38,928 nucleotides of DNA. Source: Acidobacteriota bacterium. GTDB lineage: Bacteria > Acidobacteriota > Vicinamibacteria > Marinacidobacterales > Marinacidobacteraceae. The position numbers were made by a program, and so were the translations under genes. The notes below the pieces were generated by a model that saw only the letters and a list, made by a program, of their open reading frames with translations, ran no database searches and had not been told where the DNA came from. The stretch spans positions 1 to 38,928 of the forward strand of contig JAJDVI010000027.1 of NCBI GenBank assembly GCA_022826195.1, read 5' to 3'. Below, one piece after another: positions 1-5,922 of this stretch. Within the stretch, counting starts at the first letter, position 1; every line of letters starts with the position of its first letter.

Positions 1-115
1 CGACACCCACGCCGCCCCGGCAACTGCCCGAACCGCGGCGACTCCCGGCCCGCCTTCCGCCATGGGCCTCGACCATAGCCAAAACCGCGACCTGTTACCA
101 GTCCCAACCCACTCT

Positions 116-140
116 CATACACCCACGACCGAACGCTTAC
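116..140 (-). repeat. 25-bp dispersed repeat, copy 1
   Basis: On the minus strand this reads GTAAGC followed by the core GTTCGGTCGTGGGTGTATG. The same 25-mer occurs at 28773-28797 and 30361-30385, with only three variable positions among the copies. Here it sits just past the stop of the proline-rich small-gene operon. Its function is unknown. It could be the end of a small mobile element, an integration hot spot or a regulatory site. Confidence 0.7.
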
Positions 141-152
141 AGACACGCCGTC

Positions 153-311
153 TTATCGCTTGGGCGGAGGCTGCGCGGGTAGTCTTGTGGGTGGTGGGGG
201 CGCCGGCCCCGGGCGCAGTCCTTTTTCGAAGCGTCCTGGCGGCGGGGATGGGCGCGGCGGGGGAGGGGGTCGTGGAGGTGGAGGCGGGTCGGAACGATTC
301 GCTGTAGTCAT
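153..311 (-). CDS. proline-rich microprotein (52 aa), third gene of DUF6338 operon
   Basis: A 52-residue protein starting MTTANRSDPPPPP. Two proline runs separated by short Arg/Ser spacers are followed by the segment GRFEKGLRPGP and a basic Pro-rich tail. It has no signal peptide, membrane segment or catalytic motif. The start is well supported: an AAGGAAGG Shine-Dalgarno lies 7 nt before ATG 311, and the ATG follows the stop of the preceding small gene by 2 nt. Translational coupling with the two genes upstream (57-aa Pro-rich protein, DUF6338 protein) is therefore likely. Low-complexity coding could give a spurious frame, but the ribosome site, the spacing and a second proline-rich frame beside it argue for a real gene. 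I recall short ORFs next to other DUF6338 genes, some with a KGxxP-like motif; that is memory and not checked. Function unknown. Confidence 0.6.
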   Translation of the reverse strand: MTTANRSDPPPPPRPPPPPRPSPPPGRFEKGLRPGPAPPPPTRLPAQPPPKR

Positions 312-313
312 GT

Positions 314-487
314 TCAAGCCTTCCTTTCTGATGTTTTGGGAGGCGGGGACGCAGGCGCTTGCGGAGGAGGTGGTGGCGGAACCACGACTTTCTCTGCGGT
401 TGGAGGAGGTGGGGGCGGCCCTTCCCTCATGCTGTCCTGCACGCTCACCCACCGGGAAACTGGAGGTGTCTTAGGGGTCTTGGACAT
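314..487 (-). CDS. proline-rich microprotein (57 aa), second gene of DUF6338 operon
   Basis: A 57-residue protein starting MSKTPKTPPVSRWVSVQDSM. The N-terminal half is non-repetitive. The C-terminal half has hexaproline runs broken by a TAEKVVV segment, and it ends PPPKTSERKA. ATG 487 lies inside the last codons of the DUF6338 gene (17-bp overlap), with AGAGAG about 6 nt upstream. The stop is 2 nt before the next Pro-rich gene. This tight packing of two different Pro-rich proteins behind a membrane protein suggests a functional set, perhaps a scaffold or SH3-like ligand for the membrane protein, which is speculation. No enzymatic motif is present. It resembles the following 52-aa protein in composition, but the two do not align over their lengths, so they need not be recent duplicates. 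Confidence 0.6.
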   Translation of the reverse strand: MSKTPKTPPVSRWVSVQDSMREGPPPPPPTAEKVVVPPPPPPQAPASPPPKTSERKA

Positions 488-1076
488 TTTGGCTCTCTTG
501 CGAATCTCCTGATTTAACGAACTCCAACAACGACACGTCCGCAGCTGGGACCAACATGGCCGTGATGTGTTTGCCGGGCTGCCCCTCCTCGTCCACCCAC
601 ATGGCGGGGCGAAGATAAAAATGGTCTTGGTCTGGCTGGTTCGGCCATTCTGCTGGCCAACCGCAGATGCGGCGCCCATCGTTCAGATTGCAAATCACAT
701 AGCAGTCGTGCTGGGTCTCCATGGCTCCAACCCAAGGAGAAGGCCTTGACGATTCGCTCGTACAACCAAGCTTGCGAAGCTGTTTGTGCGGCCAATCCTT
801 GTTGGAAACCCATGCTAGTCCTAGGCCGACGACGGGAGCCAACAGGTACGGGAATCCCTCGTGCGACAGGAGGGGCTTCCAGAGCGCCGCGGCACTAAGG
901 ATCGTTTGAAGGACACCCGTCAAGATGAGTGCCTGGATGACTTTTTCGAACTGGCCAGCCCTCGGATACGGCGTCAGTTGGTAGAAAACCCACAAGGCCA
1001 AGAAGCCAGGTAACGAGAAGATCAGAAGCTCTGGGATTGTCTGGGCCGTCCACTCCGAGAGCTCTGTTGGGTCCAT
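471..1076 (-). CDS. DUF6338 family membrane protein
   Basis: A 201-aa protein. Residues 10-35 (ELLIFSLPGFLALWVFYQLT) form a first membrane segment. A second and a third hydrophobic stretch follow around residues 45-60 and 75-90. A soluble C-terminal half then contains CYVICNLNDGRRICGWPA and a DHFYLRPA strand, the layout of DUF6338 (membrane anchor plus a small beta domain that often ends the family). I chose ATG 1076 because the family begins just before the first membrane helix. A longer in-frame start at 1154 would overlap the integrase remnant on the other strand. It leads a three-gene operon with two Pro-rich microproteins. The family has no defined biochemical role; it is often found in accessory DNA. 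Family call from memory of its motifs, fairly sure; function unknown. Confidence 0.75.
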   Translation of the reverse strand: MDPTELSEWTAQTIPELLIFSLPGFLALWVFYQLTPYPRAGQFEKVIQALILTGVLQTILSAAALWKPLLSHEGFPYLLAPVVGLGLAWVSNKDWPHKQLRKLGCTSESSRPSPWVGAMETQHDCYVICNLNDGRRICGWPAEWPNQPDQDHFYLRPAMWVDEEGQPGKHITAMLVPAADVSLLEFVKSGDSQESQNVQDP

Positions 1077-1146
1077 GTCGCCGAGCAATCGAGCATACAA
1101 ACGTCCGCCATTTCGGTCAACGTTTCTGCCGGTGAAACGGATCGGG

Positions 1147-1260
1147 ATGGCCAACGTGGCGACGATCCTGCTGCCGGCCTGGGCGGAGAAGCGGGATACC
1201 GCCCGGCGGTTGCCGCAGCACCTCTCTGGCGTGATGCGCTGGACGGTTGCGCAGGGTTAG
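1147..1260 (+). pseudogene. integrase remnant, central (core-binding) fragment
   Basis: In frame from ATG 1147 the translation reads MANVATILLPAWAEKRDT, then ARRLPQHLSGVMRWTVAQG and a stop at 1260. It aligns without gaps to the core-binding region of the intact integrase at 6448-7617, where the matching stretch includes VLRVLTPIWARKPETARR and SVLRWAHAHG. Nothing before or after continues the integrase in this frame, so this is a decayed piece. It belongs with the C-terminal fragment at 1556-1663. Together they show that an older tyrosine-recombinase element occupied this site on the plus strand. Confidence 0.75.
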
Positions 1261-1410
1261 CGGGTGGAGGGTGCCGACGGGCGCTCATGGAACAGAGGGC
1301 CGCGTTCCTCGCGCGGCTCCAGGGACGCAACCTGCCGAGTCCGTCATGTTCCGAAGAGTGCCCTGGAGTTCCGTTAAGCACCTGATTTGTCAATGGCTTA
1401 CGGTGCTATA

Positions 1411-1505
1411 CTGATCCGTCCCGGAACGCCGCAAACTCGTTCGTTCCCGTCCATCTTGTGCTGTCCAACTCCTGCGCGCAGGACCACCGATCCATCCCGG
1501 AACGA
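1411..1505 (+). repeat. pair of 18-bp direct repeats between integrase fragments
   Basis: CTGATCCGTCCCGGAACG (1411-1428) is repeated as CCGATCCATCCCGGAACG (1488-1505), with 16 of 18 bases identical and a 77-bp offset. A TATACT box at 1407-1412 touches the first copy, and a TTGTCA at 1387-1392 precedes it with an unusually short 14-nt spacer. No gene starts downstream. It may be an orphan promoter and operator left from a deleted gene, or recombinase arm sites. Confidence 0.35.
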
Positions 1506-1555
1506 CCCTACCGACTCTCCGCTCGTTGCCTCTCGTGCGGTCTGCGGGTTGGTGT

Positions 1556-1663
1556 TTGGCTCACGTGAACACGAACGCCATCGGGGCCGCCTGCTGGCGC
1601 ACGGACCTGTTCGAGCGGCGGCGGGTGCTCATGGAGCAATGGAGCGCATTCCTGGCAGAGTAG
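1556..1663 (+). pseudogene. integrase remnant, C-terminal catalytic fragment
   Basis: In this frame the sequence reads LAHVNTNAIGAACWRTDLFE, then RRRVLMEQWSAFLAE and a TAG stop at 1661-1663. It aligns to the C-terminus of the intact integrase (LAHVVGGVEGAYFRSDLF, then RRRALMDQWAAFLTE). The position equivalent to the catalytic tyrosine (A-Y in the intact copy) is A-C here, so the nucleophile is lost. The segment linking it to the fragment at 1147-1260 has been deleted or scrambled. Confidence 0.8.
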
Positions 1664-1771
1664 GCTGCGGACTTCCATCCCGGCGTGCCGGATCGACAGT
1701 CCCGGGTTTCCCGATGCCGATGCGGATTCCCTCGTCGGCGGAGGCCCTGGGATGGTTCCCATCCCCGGCCA

Positions 1772-1824
1772 CTGGCTCACCTGCTAAGGCAGGTAAGCCA
1801 GCATACACAGTGTTAAACACTGTG
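1772..1824 (-). other. putative oriT with ColE1-type nic core
   Basis: Two adjacent inverted repeats sit 113 bp upstream of mobC. The first has arms CTGGCTCACCTGC (1772-1784) and GCAGGTAAGCCAG (1789-1801) around a TAAG loop, 12 of 13 bases paired. The second is the near-perfect palindrome CACAGTGTTAAACACTGTG (1806-1824). On the minus strand the right arm of the first repeat reads CTGGCTTAC, containing the CTGG/CTTA core that I recall as the nic site of the ColE1 relaxase family. The position upstream of mobC and mobA matches ColE1, where bom/oriT precedes mbeC. The nic assignment is inference from motif and position. Confidence 0.65.
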
Positions 1825-1829
1825 CTCTG

Positions 1830-1926
1830 GCGAGGGGGAGCTGCGCCCCCCTTCGAACCCCCGGCTTCTCGCGCCGCTGCCGGGGCAGCAGACGGACGGG
1901 GGACGTCGTCCCCCGAACCCCCGGGC
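1830..1926 (+). repeat. two G-run/C-run hairpins followed by CGAACCCCCGG
   Basis: GGGGGAGCTGCGCCCCCC (about 1834-1851) and GGGGGACGTCGTCCCCC (about 1898-1914) are each a G5/C5 stem-loop, each followed within a few bases by CGAACCCCCGG. The second ends just before the mobC start. The tandem arrangement between oriT and mobC suggests relaxosome-binding sites or a folded leader that limits mob expression. Function inferred only from position. Confidence 0.45.
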
Positions 1927-1936
1927 CGGTGCGCTC

Positions 1937-2275
1937 ATGGCTGAGCGGCGCACCGTTGTGGTCGCCGCCCGCGTCACGCGGGCGGAGCACGCCGCCTGGA
2001 AGGAGAAGGCGGCGGCGGCTGGCGTGTCGCCATCCGCGCTGCTGCGGCTGGCGATGGCGCGGACGCACACCTGGACCGCACCGGCCCTGGCCGTCGAGCG
2101 GGAGCGCACCCGCCAGATCGCGCGCATCGGCAACAACCTCAACCAGATCGCGCGCTGGGCGAACACCCAGGCCTCCCCCATCGAGGCGGTCCGGGTGCTC
2201 GACCGGCTGGAGTCGGTCGAGCGTGCGCTCGTCGCCCTGACCCGTTTGGGGGGCGGCGACGGCGATGCACATTAG
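1937..2275 (+). CDS. mobC: MobC/MbeC-like relaxosome accessory protein
   Basis: A 112-aa protein. Residues 8-45 fit a ribbon-helix-helix fold (TVVVAARVTRAEHAAWKEKA and the following helix), the DNA-binding part of MobC proteins. The C-terminal half carries the family hallmark ARIGNNLNQIARWAN. MobC proteins bind oriT and help the relaxase open the strand at nic. The gene lies directly downstream of the putative oriT and its last 11 bp overlap the relaxase start, as in ColE1 mbeC-mbeA. ATG 1937 has no strong Shine-Dalgarno, and the leader contains stable hairpins, so translation may be kept low. The call is firm at family level; DNA binding here is inferred. Confidence 0.85.
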   Translation: MAERRTVVVAARVTRAEHAAWKEKAAAAGVSPSALLRLAMARTHTWTAPALAVERERTRQIARIGNNLNQIARWANTQASPIEAVRVLDRLESVERALVALTRLGGGDGDAH

Positions 2276-3854
2276 GTTCCTCCGTCACGGTGCCGGCTCG
2301 GCTCGTGCGGCCGCCGACTATCTCGTCGGCGAGCGCGACTCCTCGGGGCGGGTGCGACCGGGCATCGAGGTCCTCCGCGGGAACCCGGACCAGGTGGCGG
2401 CCGTCGCCGATCCGCTGGAGTTCGGCCGGCGGTACACCTCGGGCGTGATCGCGTGGGCGCCGGAGGACCGGCCCACCGACGCGCAGATCGGGGCCGTGCT
2501 CGACGAGTTCGAGAAGACGGCCTGGGCGGGACTGGAGCCGGACCGCTACGCCTGGACGGCGGTCCTGCACCGGGAGCACGGTACCGGGGTCCACGTCCAC
2601 ATCCTTACCGCCCGCTGCGACCTGGAGACGGGCCGCAGCCTGAACATCGCGCCTCCCGGCTGGCAGAAGACCTTCGGCCCGCTGCGCGACGCCTTCAATC
2701 ACCAGCACGGCTGGAGCCGGCCGGACGACCCGGCGCGCGCCAGGGCGCACCAGCCGGGCCATCGCGCCTACATCGAGGCGGCGCGACTGCGGGCCGGCCT
2801 CGAGCACGAAGCCGGCCCCCGCGAGTTGATCCGCGACTACCTGCTGCAGCGGGTCGAGCACGGCGCGGTGCGGAGCCGCGCCGACGTGGTGGCCTCCCTG
2901 CAGCAGGCCGGCTTCGAGGTGCCCCGCCAGGGCAAGAACTACCTGACCGCCCGCGATCCGGACAGCGGGGCGCGGTGGCGGCTGAAAGGAGCGCTCTATG
3001 AGCAGGACTTCCAACCCGAACGACTTGAGCGATCGGGTGAGGAACCGGCTGGCGGCCGACCGCCGGCAGTTCGAGGAGACGGCGGCGAGCGAGCTGCGGC
3101 GGCTTGGCGAGAACTTGCGCGCCGTCGCGAACGACGCGCTGCGTACCACCGAAGCCGATACGGCGGTGACGGTCGCACGGGTGCGCGTGATGCTGCTGAA
3201 CGCGTGGCTGCGGCCCCTGGTGGTCGGCCTGATCCTCTTCCTCGGGATCAGCGGCGGGAGCTGGGGGCTGATGCACTGGTTAGCGGTGAGGATCCAAAGC
3301 CACATCGAGGTCCTGGCGGCTTTGACCGTGCGGATCGACGAAGGGCGGGAGACGCTGGCCGAGATCGAGGAGACGACCTGGGGCGTGACGCTTCGGGAGA
3401 TCGACGGGGAGCGGTTCGTGGTGGTGCCGGACGGCGCCTTGGAGGACCCGCCCTGGACCGTGCGCGGGCAGCCTGCCTTGAAGCTGTCGAGCGAGTGAGG
3501 GAGTTGTATGAGCGAGCTAAAGGAGCAGCAGACAGTGGCCTTGGAGAGGTTGTGCGCGCAGTTCGAGAGGGAACAGCGGCAGCACGCCGAGCAGGGCGAG
3601 CGGCAAGCCGCGCAGATCGAGGCCTTGCAGCGACAAGTCGAGCAGCAAGCCGCGCAAATCGAAGCCTTGCAGCAGCGAATCGAGCGGCACGACGCCGAGA
3701 GCGCAATCTGGCGGCGGCAGTCCGAGCGGCTCGACGGGCAGGTGACAGGCTTGGCCCAGGACTACAAGACGCTCGTCGACACTTTGCACGAACTCTGGAG
3801 GTAATGCGCCGGCTCACGCCGACGCGTGACCGGGACTACGGTCCAAGCCGCTGA
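2265..3854 (+). CDS. mobA: ColE1-type relaxase/mobilization nuclease (MobA/MbeA-like)
   Basis: A 529-aa relaxase that would nick oriT and pilot the transferred strand. The N-terminus matches ColE1 MbeA in layout: GAGSARAAADYLVG puts the likely nucleophile at Tyr19, followed by GNPDQV, FGRRYTSGVIAW, then a metal site HREHGTGVHVHIL near residues 103-115, and finally SLQQAGFEVPRQGKNYL with the LKGALYEQDF block near residues 240-249. ColE1 MbeA has an H-E-N triad at the metal site; here it is three histidines, as in most MOB-P relaxases. The C-terminal half is Arg/Ala/Asp-rich and of low complexity because it is encoded on the same DNA as mobB and mobD in another frame. It overlaps mobC by 11 bp. 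No replication gene is seen nearby, so the element is integrated and should depend on a helper conjugation system. Family call strong. Confidence 0.88.
   Translation: MHIRFLRHGAGSARAAADYLVGERDSSGRVRPGIEVLRGNPDQVAAVADPLEFGRRYTSGVIAWAPEDRPTDAQIGAVLDEFEKTAWAGLEPDRYAWTAVLHREHGTGVHVHILTARCDLETGRSLNIAPPGWQKTFGPLRDAFNHQHGWSRPDDPARARAHQPGHRAYIEAARLRAGLEHEAGPRELIRDYLLQRVEHGAVRSRADVVASLQQAGFEVPRQGKNYLTARDPDSGARWRLKGALYEQDFQPERLERSGEEPAGGRPPAVRGDGGERAAAAWRELARRRERRAAYHRSRYGGDGRTGARDAAERVAAAPGGRPDPLPRDQRRELGADALVSGEDPKPHRGPGGFDRADRRRAGDAGRDRGDDLGRDASGDRRGAVRGGAGRRLGGPALDRARAACLEAVERVRELYERAKGAADSGLGEVVRAVREGTAAARRAGRAASRADRGLAATSRAASRANRSLAAANRAARRRERNLAAAVRAARRAGDRLGPGLQDARRHFARTLEVMRRLTPTRDRDYGPSR
2998..3498 (+). 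CDS. mobB: MobB/MbeB-like mobilization protein nested in the relaxase gene
   Basis: A 166-aa protein read in a different frame inside the relaxase gene. A charged helical N-terminal region (residues 1-60) is followed by a membrane segment around residues 62-84 (RPLVVGLILFLGISGGSWGL) and a C-terminal region ending KLSSE. ATG 2998 is preceded by AAAGGAG, which is also the Lys-Gly codons of the relaxase LKGALYEQ motif. This is the position at which mbeB starts in ColE1. MbeB-type proteins help the relaxosome, and the membrane helix would fit an interaction with the transfer channel. Normal residue composition in this frame, next to the skewed composition of the relaxase frame, supports real coding. 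Confidence 0.8.
   Translation: MSRTSNPNDLSDRVRNRLAADRRQFEETAASELRRLGENLRAVANDALRTTEADTAVTVARVRVMLLNAWLRPLVVGLILFLGISGGSWGLMHWLAVRIQSHIEVLAALTVRIDEGRETLAEIEETTWGVTLREIDGERFVVVPDGALEDPPWTVRGQPALKLSSE
3508..3804 (+). CDS. mobD: MobD/MbeD-like coiled-coil protein nested in the relaxase gene
   Basis: A 98-aa acidic, Gln/Glu-rich coiled coil. Residues 33-60 contain a duplicated 14-residue unit (QAAQIEALQRQVEQ, then QAAQIEALQQRIER). The C-terminus ends TLVDTLHELWR. The ATG at 3508 lies 7 nt after the mobB stop and is preceded by GAGGGAG. The whole gene is contained in the relaxase gene, the ColE1 mbeD arrangement. In ColE1, MbeD has been linked to entry exclusion and mobilization; its function here is inferred from position and coiled-coil nature. 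Confidence 0.75.
   Translation: MSELKEQQTVALERLCAQFEREQRQHAEQGERQAAQIEALQRQVEQQAAQIEALQQRIERHDAESAIWRRQSERLDGQVTGLAQDYKTLVDTLHELWR
3604..3687 (+). repeat. tandem 42-bp repeat coding in two frames
   Basis: Two near-identical 42-bp units (3604-3645 and 3646-3687) begin CAAGCCGCGCA and include GCCTTGCAGC. In the mobD frame they give a duplicated 14-residue coiled-coil unit. In the relaxase frame they contribute to the Ala/Arg/Ser-rich repeats. Expansion of one unit lengthened two proteins at once. Confidence 0.7.
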
Positions 3855-4098
3855 TGGTCACCGCTGGCGGATCGCGCATCCTCGAAGCGAGGAACCGGGC
3901 GTCAGACGCGCGCTCCAACGCGCTGTGCTACTTGGAGCCTCGTTCCCCAAGTTCAGCTACCCCGACCACCAGTCACTGCGTTAGGCTCTGTTCAGTGAAT
4001 CGGTGTCCCGGTCGAGGCAGCCCGTCCGGGCTGCAGAGACGTCAGTTCCACGAGGGTCATCGACTTGCCGCTCGTGGCCTACGTCGGAAGCTTGGCCC

Positions 4099-5124
4099 AT
4101 GAACCCGCGCGCTGCGAGAGCCACCGTCCCGAGCGGCGACCCAGCCTCCGACGCACTGTTGGGCTTTGTCCCGGAGCCCCTCCGGGACCTTCGAGACCCG
4201 TCGAGAGATTTACCGCGCCTCGCCAAGGACGCTCGCGCGATGGCGTCCATCGAATCCGCAGTAGCACGGGTTCCCACACGCCACCGCCTCCTCCGCGGCG
4301 ATGCGCGCCATGCTCACCTTCCGGCCGAATCCGTTCAGCTGGTGCTCACCTCCCCGCCCTATTGGACGCTCAAGGAGTACCGCCGTTCTAGCGGCCAGTT
4401 GGGATGGATTGAGGACTACGAGGGCTTTCTCGAACAACTGGACCAGGTATGGGGTGTCTGCCAGCGTGCCCTCGTTCCGGGGGGCCGTCTGATCTGCGTC
4501 GTCGGAGATGTCTGTCTGTCGCGGCGCAAGAATCATGGGCGCCATACCGTGGTTCCGCTCCACGCCTCCATTCAGGAACACTGTCGGAATCTCGGCTTCG
4601 ACAACCTCGCCCCCATAATCTGGCACAAGATCGCGAACGCGGCGCATGAGGTGAATCGAGGGTCTGGCGGTTTCTTGGGCAAGCCCTACGAGCCGAACGC
4701 CGTCGTCAAGAACGACATCGAATTCATCCTCATGCAACGGAAGGGTGGTGGCTATCGGCAGCCGAGCCTCTCGGCCAGGACCCTGAGCGTCCTGAGCGAA
4801 GCCCGCTTCCGCCAATCATTCCGTCAGGTTTGGACGGACATCGCTGGTGCCTCGACCCGCGACCATCCAGCACCCTACCCGATCTCTCTCGCCGAGCGCC
4901 TCATCAGGATGTTCAGTTTCGTAGGCGACACAGTGCTAGACCCGTTTACCGGCACCGCTTCGACACAGATTGCGGCCTCCAGATGCGGCCGTGACTCGGT
5001 CGGGATCGAAGTAGACACGGTGTACTTCGAAAGGGCACTCTTCCGCCTACGGAACGAGACAAACCGCCTCCTCAGTACGGCAGAGGTCAGCAGTGGGGAG
5101 ATCAGCCAGCCTCCTGACTCCTGA
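4099..5124 (+). CDS. type II DNA methyltransferase, beta class (N4-cytosine or N6-adenine)
   Basis: A 341-aa SAM-dependent methyltransferase of a restriction-modification pair. The catalytic motif TSPPYW is at residues 84-89. The AdoMet-binding motif comes later as DPFTGTAST at 281-289, giving the order of beta-class amino-methyltransferases; the usual FxGxG glycine is partly replaced (GTAST instead of GTGST). SPPYW favours m4C over m6A, but not decisively. A target-recognition region lies between the two motifs. I chose ATG 4099, with GGAAG 8 nt upstream; ATG 4240 is also possible, and a longer frame from 4003 adds a non-conserved tail. The endonuclease follows after 15 bp. Base composition is lower in GC than the flanking chromosome, consistent with acquisition. 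Confidence 0.88.
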   Translation: MNPRAARATVPSGDPASDALLGFVPEPLRDLRDPSRDLPRLAKDARAMASIESAVARVPTRHRLLRGDARHAHLPAESVQLVLTSPPYWTLKEYRRSSGQLGWIEDYEGFLEQLDQVWGVCQRALVPGGRLICVVGDVCLSRRKNHGRHTVVPLHASIQEHCRNLGFDNLAPIIWHKIANAAHEVNRGSGGFLGKPYEPNAVVKNDIEFILMQRKGGGYRQPSLSARTLSVLSEARFRQSFRQVWTDIAGASTRDHPAPYPISLAERLIRMFSFVGDTVLDPFTGTASTQIAASRCGRDSVGIEVDTVYFERALFRLRNETNRLLSTAEVSSGEISQPPDS

Positions 5125-5139
5125 CCGAGAGAGAGCCGA

Positions 5140-5748
5140 GTGGTGCTTACTGCGCAGGACGCCGTTGACGACCTCTATCGCATCGCGGTAAGGGAGGCCA
5201 AGGCGACTTCAACGGCACGCCTGGACCTACTTTCTGATTTCTGCATCCAGGAACTGACGCGGCGCGGTCTGCGCAGTGTGCAAAAGGAAATCGAGCTTCC
5301 GGGGGCCGGTCGCGACAAGAAATGGGATGTCGGGTGGAAATACGATGGGAAATTCCGTTTGGGAATCTCTCTGAAGTCGCTGCTGCGGAATCTCGGGGGA
5401 ACAGTGCCAAACCGGATCGACGACCTGATTGGAGAGGTCGCGAATGCTCAGTTGCACTCGCCCGAGATCGCCATCGGGTACGTGATGATCTTCAATGTTG
5501 CCGAAGACTCTTTTTCCAAGAAACACGGCATGACGTGGTTCGAACTCCTGGAGAGTCGGCTGAACTCCCTGGCGGGCCGGCGATCCCCCTCCTGGACGAC
5601 GGGCACTGTAGAGGACTTCGTACTGGTCAAGGTGGACTTCAGCCAAAGCGCATCGATCCTGTCCACGTCGCAATCGTTCGACGCCTTCTTCGAGACTTTG
5701 ACGGCCCAGGTGGTGGCAAGGAATCCCAATGCCATCCGGGCCTGTTGA
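5140..5748 (+). CDS. putative type II restriction endonuclease (PD-(D/E)XK-like)
   Basis: A 202-aa protein immediately downstream of the methyltransferase. The candidate active site is Asp63 in KKWDVGW plus Ser-Leu-Lys at 77-79 (GISLKS), a PD-(D/E)XK arrangement in which the second acidic residue is replaced or supplied from elsewhere. The following RNLGGTVPNRIDDLIGE block is a strongly conserved-looking helix. Start: GTG 5140, or GTG 5143, behind a GAGAGAG ribosome site. Gene order M then R in one transcript gives methylation before cleavage; no controller protein gene is seen. I do not recognise the recognition sequence. The functional call rests on position and the DxxW...SLK motif. Confidence 0.72.
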   Translation: MVLTAQDAVDDLYRIAVREAKATSTARLDLLSDFCIQELTRRGLRSVQKEIELPGAGRDKKWDVGWKYDGKFRLGISLKSLLRNLGGTVPNRIDDLIGEVANAQLHSPEIAIGYVMIFNVAEDSFSKKHGMTWFELLESRLNSLAGRRSPSWTTGTVEDFVLVKVDFSQSASILSTSQSFDAFFETLTAQVVARNPNAIRAC

Positions 5749-5922
5749 GTCCCGTATCGGCTGCCATCAAGAACGACACGCATCGAGGATCAGTCACGGA
5801 CGAACCGGTGAGTTGAACTCGCGACCGGATGCATTTCGTCTTGTGGGTGACCGTGGCTCTCAGAGCTAGCCAACAGGTTCCAACACGGTTTCAGCTTTGG
5901 ACGGAACTAGGATGACCTGGTC

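Noticed and set aside
160..474. Plus-strand frame rich in glycine
   Set aside because: It is the complement of the proline-rich minus-strand genes; no ribosome site, and composition follows from G runs.
3855..4098. Short plus-strand frame starting at the relaxase stop (82 codons)
   Set aside because: No ribosome site beyond the overlap, no recognisable protein character; treated as spacer before the methyltransferase.
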